Assembly (NCBI RefSeq): GCF_001718195.1
Contig: NZ_MCNV01000005.1
Coordinates: 62,001-126,000, forward strand
From: Paraburkholderia nodosa
GTDB lineage: Bacteria > Pseudomonadota > Gammaproteobacteria > Burkholderiales > Burkholderiaceae
Direction of reading: 5' to 3'
Length of the DNA: 64,000 bases
Part shown: piece after piece, positions 17,104 to 24,970 of the stretch
Numbering within the stretch: position 1 is the first letter of the stretch
Layout: each line of letters begins with the position of its first letter
Position numbers and translations under genes: made by a program
The notes under the pieces: model-generated
The model's database searches: none
Told to the model about the DNA's origin: nothing
Seen by the model: the letters and a program-made list of their open reading frames with translations, nothing else

Positions 17104-18129
17104 ATGCATTCCGAGTTGTCACCTGAGTTGCCGCCGGTTACGTTGCTGGGCGCACAGCAACTGCGCGAACTCGTCCCGCTCGATCTTGCGGCCGTCGATC
17201 AAGTCGAATCCGCATTCGTTGCGCTCGCGACCGAAGCCGTTGTCATGCCGCCCATTCTCAATCTCGCGCTGCCCGAGCGGCATGGCGAGGTCGATGTGAA
17301 AACGGCGTATCTGCCACGCTTCGAACAGTTCGCCATCAAGATCAGCCCCGGCTTTTTCGACAATCCCTCGTTGGGCCTCCCGAGCCTGAACGGGCTGATG
17401 CTCGTGCTCTCTGCGCGCACGGGTCTTACCGAGGCCGTGCTGCTCGACAACGGTTATCTGACTGCCGTGCGCACCGCCGCGGCGGGCGCCGTGGCCGCGC
17501 GCTGGCTTGCGCGTCCCGATGCGCGCCATGCGGCGATCATCGGCGCGGGTGAGCAGGCGCGCCTGCAACTCGATGCGCTCATGCTGGTGCGCAAAATCGA
17601 CAGCGTGAGCGTTTGGGCCCGCGATGCGGCGCGGGCTTCCGACTTCGCCGCCGACACCGAACGCCGCCACGGCGTGCGCGCCCGCGTCGTCGCTTCGGTG
17701 CACGACGCGCTCGCGCAGGCCGACGTGGCCGTGACGACCACCCCCAGCCGCACACCGCTCGTTCACGCGGCGGACTTGCACGCCGGCTTGCACCTCACGG
17801 CCATGGGCTCCGACGCCGAGTACAAGAACGAACTCGCACCCTCGGTGTTCGAATCGGCGCGCTATGTCTGCGACCGCTTGCAGCAAACGCGCGTGCTCGG
17901 CGAACTCAGGCACGCGATCGAAGCGCACAAGGTCGCGCCCGATCGCGGCTTCGCGGAGCTTGGCGAAGTGATCGCGGGCCGCCACGAGGGCCGCGTAAGT
18001 GCCAACGACATCACGATCTGCGACCTCACCGGCACCGGGGCGCAGGACACCGCCATTGCCGTTCTCGCCTTGCAGCGCGCCCGCGTGGCCGGTGCGGGCG
18101 CGGTGTTTCACAACGCAGTCACGCCTTGA
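17104..18129 (+). CDS. eutC: EutC, ornithine-cyclodeaminase-family protein of hydroxyectoine use
   Basis: A 341-residue member of the ornithine cyclodeaminase/mu-crystallin family. The NAD-binding Rossmann segment AAIIGAGEQARLQLDALM (about residues 140-157) and the upstream GYLTAVRTAAAGAVAARWLA are typical. In ectoine clusters this family member is EutC, thought to act on hydroxyectoine-derived intermediates alongside EutB. GGAGG overlapping the end of eutB lies 6 bases before the ATG. Only 9 bases separate it from doeA. Confidence 0.85.
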   Translation: MHSELSPELPPVTLLGAQQLRELVPLDLAAVDQVESAFVALATEAVVMPPILNLALPERHGEVDVKTAYLPRFEQFAIKISPGFFDNPSLGLPSLNGLMLVLSARTGLTEAVLLDNGYLTAVRTAAAGAVAARWLARPDARHAAIIGAGEQARLQLDALMLVRKIDSVSVWARDAARASDFAADTERRHGVRARVVASVHDALAQADVAVTTTPSRTPLVHAADLHAGLHLTAMGSDAEYKNELAPSVFESARYVCDRLQQTRVLGELRHAIEAHKVAPDRGFAELGEVIAGRHEGRVSANDITICDLTGTGAQDTAIAVLALQRARVAGAGAVFHNAVTP

Positions 18130-18138
18130 GAGGGAAAG

Positions 18139-19347
18139 ATGTCCGCAGCAACTGAAAAGAGTGAGGTGGCGCCGCGCGTCGTGTTCGCACGCAGCGAATA
18201 CGACGCGCGCATTGCGAAGACGCGCCGCGCGATGCAGGACGAAGGCATCGATCTGCTGATCGTCACGGACCCGACCAACATGAACTGGCTAACCGGCTAC
18301 GATGGCTGGTCGTTCTATGTCCATCAATGCGTGCTGCTGACCATGGACGGCGAACCCGTCTGGTTCGGTCGCGGCCAGGACGCGAACGGCGCGAAGCGCA
18401 CGGCGTTCATGTCGCACGGCAATATCATCGGTTATCCTGATCATTACGTTCAGTCTCCCGTGCGTCACCCCATGGACTATCTGAGCACGGAAGTCATCGC
18501 CGCGCACGGCTGGGACACGCTGCGCATCGGCGTGGAGATGGACAACTACTACTTCAGTGCGGCGGCCTACGCGTCGCTCCAGCGCCATTTGCCCAGGGCG
18601 CGCTGGGTGGACGCCACCGCGCTCGTGAACTGGCAACGCGCGGTGAAGTCGCCGCGCGAGATCGAGTACATGCGCGTCGCGGCGCGCATCGTCGAGAAGA
18701 TGCATGCGCGCATTCTCGATGTGGTCGAGCCGGGCATGAGGAAGTGCGACCTCGTTGCGCAGATCTATGAGGCGGGCATTACCGGCGTGGAGGGCCACGG
18801 CGGCGACTATCCCGCCATCGTGCCGCTCCTGCCCACCGGCGCCGATGCCGCCGCCCCGCACCTCACGTGGGACGATTCGGTATTCGCGGCGAACGCGGGC
18901 ACGTTCTTCGAGATCGCGGGCTGCTACCACCGCTATCACTGCCCGCAGTCGCGTACGGTCTATCTCGGCAAGCCGCCAAAGCACTTTCTCGATGCGGAGA
19001 AAGCCGTGGTGGAAGGCATCGAGGCCGGCCTTGCCGCCGCGAAGCCCGGCAACGTGTGCGAGGACATCGCCAATGCGTTCTTTGCGGTGCTGCGCAAGTC
19101 GGGCATCGAGAAGAACAGCCGCTGTGGCTACCCCATCGGCGCGAGTTTTCCGCCCGACTGGGGCGAGCGCACCATGAGCCTGCGTCCGGGCGACCGCACG
19201 GTGCTCGAACCCGGCATGACGTTTCACTTCATGCCAGGGCTGTGGCTCGACGATTGGGGCCTCGAGATCACCGAAAGCATTCTGATCACTGAAACCGGCG
19301 TCGAAACGTTCTGCACCACGCCGCGCAAACTGTTCGTGAAGGAGTAG
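18139..19347 (+). CDS. doeA: Ectoine hydrolase DoeA (EutD), M24 peptidase family
   Basis: A 402-residue pita-bread-fold hydrolase of the M24/creatinase group. The N-terminal domain reads KTRRAMQDEGIDLLIVTDPTNMNWLTGYDGWSF, and the catalytic domain starts with the helix VKSPREIEYMRVAARIVEKM. In family DoeA this enzyme opens the ectoine ring, giving N-acetyl-diaminobutyrate. Metal ligands of true M24 peptidases are only partly kept, as expected of ring-opening relatives. A GAGAGGGAAAG ribosome site precedes the ATG. It sits between eutC and doeB with very short spacers, so one transcript is likely. Confidence 0.92.
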   Translation: MSAATEKSEVAPRVVFARSEYDARIAKTRRAMQDEGIDLLIVTDPTNMNWLTGYDGWSFYVHQCVLLTMDGEPVWFGRGQDANGAKRTAFMSHGNIIGYPDHYVQSPVRHPMDYLSTEVIAAHGWDTLRIGVEMDNYYFSAAAYASLQRHLPRARWVDATALVNWQRAVKSPREIEYMRVAARIVEKMHARILDVVEPGMRKCDLVAQIYEAGITGVEGHGGDYPAIVPLLPTGADAAAPHLTWDDSVFAANAGTFFEIAGCYHRYHCPQSRTVYLGKPPKHFLDAEKAVVEGIEAGLAAAKPGNVCEDIANAFFAVLRKSGIEKNSRCGYPIGASFPPDWGERTMSLRPGDRTVLEPGMTFHFMPGLWLDDWGLEITESILITETGVETFCTTPRKLFVKE

Positions 19348-19352
19348 GGCCG

Positions 19353-20381
19353 ATGCGTGCGTCACCGATTACGCCGACCGTCGATTACGACGCCAATGGC
19401 GTGCAACACGGCTTTTTGAGGCTGCCTTATTCGCGCGACGATTCCGCGTGGGGCGCGATCATGATCCCGCTTACCGTGGTCAAGCACGGCGAGGGGCCGA
19501 CGGTGCTGCTCACGGGCGGCAATCACGGCGACGAATACGAAGGCCCGATCGCGCTCGCCAAGCTGGCGGGCTCGTTGCAGGCCGCGGACGTGAATGGCCG
19601 CGTGATCATCGTGCCGTACATGAACTATCCCGCGTTTCGTGCGGGCACGCGCACCTCGCCGATCGATGCGGGCAATCTGAACCGCAGCTTTCCAGGTCGC
19701 CCCGATGGCAGCGTGACCGAAAAGATCGCCGACTACTTCCAGCGTGAGTTGCTGGCGCGCGCCGATTACGTGCTCGATATTCACGCGGGCGGGCGCACGC
19801 TCGACTTCGTACCGTTCGCGGCGATTCATGTGCTGCCCGATGGTGATCAGCAGGCGCGTTGCGAGCGTGCGATGCGTGCGTTCGGCGCGCCGTACTCCAT
19901 GCGCATGCTGGAACTCGATAGCGTGGGCCTGTTCGACAGCGCGGTGGAGGAAGCGGGCAAGGTGTTCGTTTCGACCGAGCTGGGTGGTGGTGGCACTTCC
20001 ACCGCGCAGAGCGTGGCGATTGCGGATCGCGGCGTGCGCGGCTTTCTTGCGCACGCCGGCGTCATCGAGCGCAAGGCCAGCGAGCGCAGTGGGGGGCCGC
20101 GCACGACCACCTTGCTCGACATGCCCGACGGCACCTGCTACACCACGAGCGAGCATCGCGGCATGCTCGAGATGTGCCGCGATCTCGGCGATACCGTCGA
20201 GGCGGGCGACGTGCTCGCGCGCGTGCACGACATCGACCGAACCGGAGGGCGCGCCGTGGAATATCGCGCGCAATGCGGGGGGCTGTTAGCTGCACGCCAT
20301 TTCCCCGGCCTCGTGCAGGCGGGCGACACCGTGGCCGTGGTTGCCGACGTGGTCGAACGCAACCTGCCCGTCGCGGCATGA
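19353..20381 (+). CDS. doeB: N-acetyl-L-2,4-diaminobutyrate deacetylase DoeB (EutE)
   Basis: A 342-residue zinc-dependent deacylase of the succinylglutamate desuccinylase/aspartoacylase group. The zinc-binding motif GGNHGDEYEGP near residue 55 is complete, NLNRSFPGRPDGS provides the substrate-binding arginine region, and DIHAGG carries the third zinc ligand. A glutamate follows in STELGGGG. DoeB removes acetate from the ectoine hydrolase product, giving diaminobutyrate. Its gene starts 5 bases after doeA ends, with GAAGGAG overlapping the doeA stop. Confidence 0.92.
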   Translation: MRASPITPTVDYDANGVQHGFLRLPYSRDDSAWGAIMIPLTVVKHGEGPTVLLTGGNHGDEYEGPIALAKLAGSLQAADVNGRVIIVPYMNYPAFRAGTRTSPIDAGNLNRSFPGRPDGSVTEKIADYFQRELLARADYVLDIHAGGRTLDFVPFAAIHVLPDGDQQARCERAMRAFGAPYSMRMLELDSVGLFDSAVEEAGKVFVSTELGGGGTSTAQSVAIADRGVRGFLAHAGVIERKASERSGGPRTTTLLDMPDGTCYTTSEHRGMLEMCRDLGDTVEAGDVLARVHDIDRTGGRAVEYRAQCGGLLAARHFPGLVQAGDTVAVVADVVERNLPVAA

Positions 20382-20388
20382 GCACGCC

Positions 20389-20871
20389 GTGATCAAGCTC
20401 GACCGTTACGATCTGGCCATCCTGCGCATCCTCGAGCGCGATGGCCGCATCACGAAATCGAAGCTCGCCGAAGAGGTCAACCTTTCCATTTCGCCGGCCT
20501 GGGAGCGCGTGCGCAAGCTCGAGGAAAGCGGCGTGATACGCGGCTACCACGCCGAGGTGGACTGGGTCGGCGCGATGCGTGGCAGCCGTATCGTCGTGGA
20601 AGTGACGCTATCGCGCCATACCGCGCCCGAGATGCGACGCTTCGAAGAACGCGTGAGCGCGGCCGAAGAAGTCATGCAGTGCTATGCCACAGGCGGCGGC
20701 GTGGACTACGTGCTGCACGTGATGGCGCGCGACATCGACCATTACCAGCGCTTTATCGACGCGCTGCTGATGGAGGATCTCGGGATCGAGCGCTACTTCA
20801 CCTACATCGTGACAAAGGTGGTGAAGTGTGCACCGAGTCACGCGCCAGCGTGGGCCCTGGAAAGCGCATGA
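20389..20871 (+). CDS. doeX: Lrp/AsnC-family regulator DoeX
   Basis: A 160-residue Lrp/AsnC regulator. The helix-turn-helix is near the N-terminus (DLAILRILERDGRITKSKLAEEVN, LSISPAWERVRKLEESGVI) and the RAM ligand-binding domain follows. GTG 20389 is chosen as start because VIKLDRYD matches the usual N-terminus of DoeX proteins and avoids overlap with doeB; the ribosome site is weak, so coupling to doeB translation is likely. DoeX-type proteins are the second, feast/famine-type regulator of ectoine-degradation operons, sitting beside EnuR control. Confidence 0.88.
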   Translation: MIKLDRYDLAILRILERDGRITKSKLAEEVNLSISPAWERVRKLEESGVIRGYHAEVDWVGAMRGSRIVVEVTLSRHTAPEMRRFEERVSAAEEVMQCYATGGGVDYVLHVMARDIDHYQRFIDALLMEDLGIERYFTYIVTKVVKCAPSHAPAWALESA

Positions 20872-21000
20872 ATTTTTCGCGCCCGCGCGGGGTGGTTCAA
20901 AAGAAACCGCAAGTGTGCGGGGCCGAAAACCAAAAAAATCGCGACGCCGCCGGCCCCAGAATGGATTGCATGTCGACAGACCTGACAAGGAGTAGACGAG

Positions 21001-22479
21001 ATGCTGCCACGACACCCCATTCTGTTCAAATCGCTGTGCTACGTGGACGGCCGCTGGGTACATAGCGACAGCGCGGCCACCGTGGCCGTGCAGAACCCTG
21101 CGGACCAGTCGGTGATCGGCCACGTGCCTATGCTCGTGCGCGCGCAGATCACCGGTGCAGTCGACGCCGCCCAGCGCGCCTTCGAATCGTGGCGCTGGGT
21201 TTCGCAAACGCAGCGCAGCGCGGCGCTCCTGCGCTGGCACGAGCGGATCGTGCGGCACCAGGAGGATCTGGCGGCGCTGCTCTCGCTGGAGCAGGGCAAG
21301 CCGCTGGCCGAATCGCGCGGCGAAATCCGCTATGCGGCGAGCTTCGTCGAGTGGTATGCGCACGAGGCGAAACGCCTGGCAGGCCGTACGATTCCCACCC
21401 ATATCGACGGCGCGCATCTGGGCACGGTGATGGAACCGGTGGGCGTCGCGGCGCTCATCACGCCATGGAATTTTCCGGTGGCGATGATCACCCGCAAGGC
21501 CGCCGCCGCGCTCGCCGCCGGCTGCACGGTCGTCGTCAAGCCCGCGCACGAAACACCGTATTCGGCGCTCGCTTTGGCGCAACTCGCGGAGGAGGCCGGC
21601 TTTCCGGCTGGTGTCTACAACGTGGTGCTCGGCGAGCCGCAAATGGCGATGGAAACGCTGGTAAGCGACACGCGCGTGCGTGCCGTGAGTTTCACGGGAT
21701 CGACGCGCGTGGGCTCGCTCGTCACGCAGGCGGCGGCGCGTGCGGGCATCAAGAAGGTCGCGCTCGAACTCGGCGGCAATGCACCGTTCATCGTCACGGA
21801 AGACGCCGATCTCGAGCAGTCCGTAGGGATTGCCGTGGCGGCGAAATTCCAGACTTCAGGCCAGGACTGCTGCGCGGCGAACCGTATTTTCGTGGCACGG
21901 CCGCTTTACGAAGCGTTCGTCGAGCGCTATGCGGCAGCGGTGCGCGAGCTCAAGACCGGCCCCGCATTCGAGAAAGACGTGGATATTGGCCCGCTCATGC
22001 ACCAGGCCGCGTTCGACAGCACCGCACAGCGCGTGGCCGATGCGCGCGAGAAGGGCGCGCGCATCGTGGCGGGCGGCCAGCCGCATGCGCTGGGCGGCTG
22101 GTACTACGAGCCCACCGTGATCGCGGATGCCGCGCCCGGCATGCGCGTCTACGACGAGGAAAACTTCGCGCCCATTTCGGCAGTCTGCGCGTTCGACACG
22201 CTCGACGAAGCGATCGCCAAGGCGAACGACACGGAATACGGCCTCGCGGCCTACGTGTGCGCGACGCGCATGGACACGATCTTCCAGTTGGTGCGGCGGC
22301 TCGACTTCGCGATGGTCTCGGTGAACGGCGTGAAGTTCACGGGCGCACCCATTCCATTCGGCGGCATGAAGGCCTCGGGCCTGGGCCGCGAAGGTGGCGC
22401 GGAGGGCTTCGAGCCCTTCGTGGAAACCAAATATTTTTGTCTTGGCAATCTCGGCCTGCCGCTCGCGGCCATGGCCTGA
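21001..22479 (+). CDS. doeC: Aspartate-semialdehyde dehydrogenase DoeC (succinate-semialdehyde dehydrogenase type)
   Basis: A 492-residue NAD(P)-dependent aldehyde dehydrogenase. It shows the family motifs ITPWNFPVAMITRKAAAAL, FTGSTRVG, the general-base glutamate in LELGGNAPF and the catalytic cysteine C290 in SGQDCCAANR. In the ectoine pathway it oxidises L-aspartate semialdehyde to aspartate, which enters central metabolism. AAGGAG lies 8 bases before the ATG. The 129-base gap from doeX is the largest in the operon and could hold an internal promoter, although I see no clear one. Confidence 0.88.
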   Translation: MLPRHPILFKSLCYVDGRWVHSDSAATVAVQNPADQSVIGHVPMLVRAQITGAVDAAQRAFESWRWVSQTQRSAALLRWHERIVRHQEDLAALLSLEQGKPLAESRGEIRYAASFVEWYAHEAKRLAGRTIPTHIDGAHLGTVMEPVGVAALITPWNFPVAMITRKAAAALAAGCTVVVKPAHETPYSALALAQLAEEAGFPAGVYNVVLGEPQMAMETLVSDTRVRAVSFTGSTRVGSLVTQAAARAGIKKVALELGGNAPFIVTEDADLEQSVGIAVAAKFQTSGQDCCAANRIFVARPLYEAFVERYAAAVRELKTGPAFEKDVDIGPLMHQAAFDSTAQRVADAREKGARIVAGGQPHALGGWYYEPTVIADAAPGMRVYDEENFAPISAVCAFDTLDEAIAKANDTEYGLAAYVCATRMDTIFQLVRRLDFAMVSVNGVKFTGAPIPFGGMKASGLGREGGAEGFEPFVETKYFCLGNLGLPLAAMA

Positions 22480-22499
22480 ACCGGAATCAGGAGGACAAC

Positions 22500-23894
22500 A
22501 TGACTCAACGTATCGACGCACTCTTCGAGCAGGACCGCGCGCACTTCATGCACCCGTCCACGCACGCCTACGATCACGAGAGCGGCGCGCTGCCGGGCAA
22601 GATCGTGCGCGGCGGCAAGGGCATCCGCATCGAGGACCATCAGGGCAAGCAGTATATCGACGCCTTCGCGGGTCTTTACTGCGTGAACATCGGCTACGGC
22701 CGCACCGAAGTTGCGGACGCCATGTACGAGCAGGCGAAGCAGCTCGCGTACTACCACACCTATGTGGGCCATTCTTCGGATGCGATCATCGAGCTGTCGT
22801 CGCGCATCATCGACTGGGCGCCTGCCGGCATGAAGAAGGTGTACTACGGCATGTCCGGTTCGGATGCGAACGAAACGCAGGTCAAGATCGTCTGGTACTA
22901 CAACAATGTGCTGGGCCGCCCGAACAAGAAGAAGATCATCTCGCGCGACCGCGGCTATCACGGCTCGGGCATCGTCACGGGCAGCCTCACCGGCTTGCCG
23001 AGCTTCCATCAGCATTTCGATCTGCCGATCGATCGCGTGAAGCATACGGTCTGCCCACACTGGTATCGCAAGGCGCCCGCGGGCATGAACGAGGCGCAGT
23101 TCGTCGCGTACTGCGTGGAAGAGCTCGAAAAGCTGATCGCGCGCGAAGGCGCGGACACGGTTGCCGCGTTCATCGCCGAGCCGGTGATGGGCACGGGCGG
23201 CATCATCGAGCCGCCCAAAGGCTACTGGCCGGCCATTCAGGCGGTGCTGCGCAAGCACGACATCCTGCTGATCTCCGACGAGGTGGTGTGCGGTTTCGGG
23301 CGTCTGGGCTCGAAGATGGGCGCGCAGCACTTCGGCATCGAACCGGATCTCATCACGGTCGCGAAGGGCCTCACGAGCGCATATGCGCCGCTTTCCGGCG
23401 TGATCGTGGGCGAGAAGGTCTGGGACGTGATCGCGCGCGGCTCACAGGAACACGGGCCGATGGGCCACGGCTGGACCTATTCGGGACACCCGGTGTGTGC
23501 CGCCGCGGCGCTTGCCAATCTGGCGATCCTCGAGCGTGAAAAGCTCGTGGAGAACGCGGCGCAGGTCGGCTCGTACTTCGGCGCGAAGCTGCGCGAGGCG
23601 TTCGGCGCGCATCCGCTCGTGGGCGAGGTGCGCAGCGTGGGCATGCTGGCGGCGCTGGAATTCATGGCCGACAAGGAAGCGCGCAAGCCGTTCGACCCGG
23701 CGCTGAAGATCGGGCCGAAGGTTTCGGCGGCGGCGCTGCAGCGTGGCGTGATCGCGCGCGCCATGCCGCATGGCGACATCCTGGGCTTCGCGCCGCCGCT
23801 CGTCATGACGCGCACCGAAGCCGACGAGATCGTCGGCGTCGTCAGACAGGCCGTGGACGAGGTGGCCGAGCGCAATCTTGTCGCGGCGGGGTGA
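22500..23894 (+). CDS. doeD: Diaminobutyrate aminotransferase DoeD
   Basis: A 464-residue class-III PLP aminotransferase. The PLP lysine is K289 in LITVAKGLTSAYAPL; other motifs are GLYCVNIGYG, YYGMSGSDANETQVKI, ISDEVVCGFGR and the C-terminal HGDILGFAPPLVMT. DoeD moves the side-chain amino group of L-2,4-diaminobutyrate to an acceptor, producing aspartate semialdehyde, the substrate of DoeC. Start ATG 22500 follows CAGGAGG by 6 bases and doeC by 20 bases. An open frame extends far upstream through doeC but in the wrong frame for that gene, so the start is placed here. The operon ends with the terminator downstream. Confidence 0.92.
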   Translation: MTQRIDALFEQDRAHFMHPSTHAYDHESGALPGKIVRGGKGIRIEDHQGKQYIDAFAGLYCVNIGYGRTEVADAMYEQAKQLAYYHTYVGHSSDAIIELSSRIIDWAPAGMKKVYYGMSGSDANETQVKIVWYYNNVLGRPNKKKIISRDRGYHGSGIVTGSLTGLPSFHQHFDLPIDRVKHTVCPHWYRKAPAGMNEAQFVAYCVEELEKLIAREGADTVAAFIAEPVMGTGGIIEPPKGYWPAIQAVLRKHDILLISDEVVCGFGRLGSKMGAQHFGIEPDLITVAKGLTSAYAPLSGVIVGEKVWDVIARGSQEHGPMGHGWTYSGHPVCAAAALANLAILEREKLVENAAQVGSYFGAKLREAFGAHPLVGEVRSVGMLAALEFMADKEARKPFDPALKIGPKVSAAALQRGVIARAMPHGDILGFAPPLVMTRTEADEIVGVVRQAVDEVAERNLVAAG

Positions 23895-23936
23895 GCCGCA
23901 AGGCACGCGTCAACCGTCAAAGGTGTAATTCCACGA

Positions 23937-23966
23937 GCCGCCGTACGCCAGTACGGCGGCTTTTTT
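23937..23966 (+). terminator. Intrinsic terminator of the ectoine operon
   Basis: GCCGCCGTAC (23937-23946) and GTACGGCGGC (23951-23960) form a perfect 10-bp stem around a 4-base loop, followed directly by six T. It lies 43 bases after the doeD stop. Confidence 0.9.
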
Positions 23967-24156
23967 GTTCCCGCTGGGCTTGCGCAGGTGTTGCTTTTCG
24001 GTCGCTTGCGCTTGCGCAATAGGCCGTGAAACCGTTGCCTGACAAGGCTCAACGGCCCGCGGTTCTAGTGCGCGGCATTTTGCCACCACATTGACGCACG
24101 CGCATGGTGTGACAATGCGTCGAAATCTTAAAAAATGTTAAAGAAGGAGTCGTTCG

Positions 24157-24912
24157 ATGCTCTCACCCGTCGCAGGATCGGCTATCGTCGTGCGCCAAAG
24201 CAGCCGCGCTCCTCTCACCGGAACGCCACCCAGCGCACGCTGTTCGGGGTGCGCGATGCGCCATCTTTGCATGCCGCAAGGTCTGCCGGCAGAAGACCTG
24301 CCGAAGCTCGAGGCGCTGATCTGCGGGGCGCGCAAGGTGCGCCGCGGCGAGGCCCTTTATCGCTCGGGCGACCGCTTCGACAGCCTGTACGCCGTGCGCT
24401 CCGGCTCGCTCAAGACGCTGATCGTTAACCGCGACGGCCGCGAGCAGATCACGGGGCTGCGTCTCGCGGGCGACGCGCTGGGGCTCGACGGCATCGCCAC
24501 CGACGTGCACGCGTTCAGCGCCGTTGCGCTCGAAGACAGCTCGATTTGCACGCTTCCCTACGCGGCGCTCAAGGGCTTGTGCCGCGAAAGCGGCACGATG
24601 CAGGACCGGCTGCACCGGCTCATGGGGGACCAGTTCAACCAGGAAGCCTCGCAGATGATGGTGCTGGGCTCGCTCACCGCCGAAGAACGCGTGGCCGCCT
24701 TCCTGCTCGACGTGTCGTCGCGCAACTGGCAGCGCGGTTATTCGCAGGCGGAGTTCCGTCTGCGCATGTCACGCGAGGACATGGGCAGCTACCTCGGCAT
24801 CACGCTCGAAACCGTGAGCCGGATCTTGTCGCGCTTCCAGAAGCGTGGCCTCATCGACGCGCAGGGCAAGCTGATCCGCATCTGCGATATCGAGGGCTTG
24901 CAGACGGTTTGA
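24157..24912 (+). CDS. Crp/Fnr-family regulator of the FNR type
   Basis: A 251-residue regulator with a cyclic-nucleotide-type sensor domain and a C-terminal helix-turn-helix (RLRMSREDMGSYLGITLETVSRILSRFQKRGLI). The helix ETVSR is the FNR class recognition helix (E--SR). Four cysteines match those binding the oxygen-labile 4Fe-4S cluster in FNR: C29, C32 and C38 in CSGCAMRHLC and C131 in SSICTLPY. This suggests an oxygen-sensing activator recognising TTGAT-N4-ATCAA sites. GAAGGAG lies 7 bases before the ATG. It is separated from the ectoine operon by a terminator, so a functional link is not implied. Confidence 0.9.
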   Translation: MLSPVAGSAIVVRQSSRAPLTGTPPSARCSGCAMRHLCMPQGLPAEDLPKLEALICGARKVRRGEALYRSGDRFDSLYAVRSGSLKTLIVNRDGREQITGLRLAGDALGLDGIATDVHAFSAVALEDSSICTLPYAALKGLCRESGTMQDRLHRLMGDQFNQEASQMMVLGSLTAEERVAAFLLDVSSRNWQRGYSQAEFRLRMSREDMGSYLGITLETVSRILSRFQKRGLIDAQGKLIRICDIEGLQTV

Positions 24913-24925
24913 GCGGGCCGCCGAC

Positions 24926-24957
24926 GCGGCAGCCATCGAACCTCCGATGACTGCCGC
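24926..24957. terminator. Hairpin between convergent genes
   Basis: Bases 24926-24938 and 24945-24957 pair over 13 positions with a single C-A mismatch and a 6-base loop. The hairpin lies between the ends of the FNR-type gene and the phosphodiesterase gene and could end transcription from both sides. No T-run is present. Confidence 0.5.
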
Positions 24958-24970
24958 AGCCAGCCACGCC

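Noticed and set aside
21189-22499. Upstream extension of the doeD reading frame through doeC
   Set aside because: It would overlap doeC in another frame; the family sequence and the ribosome site place the doeD start at 22500.
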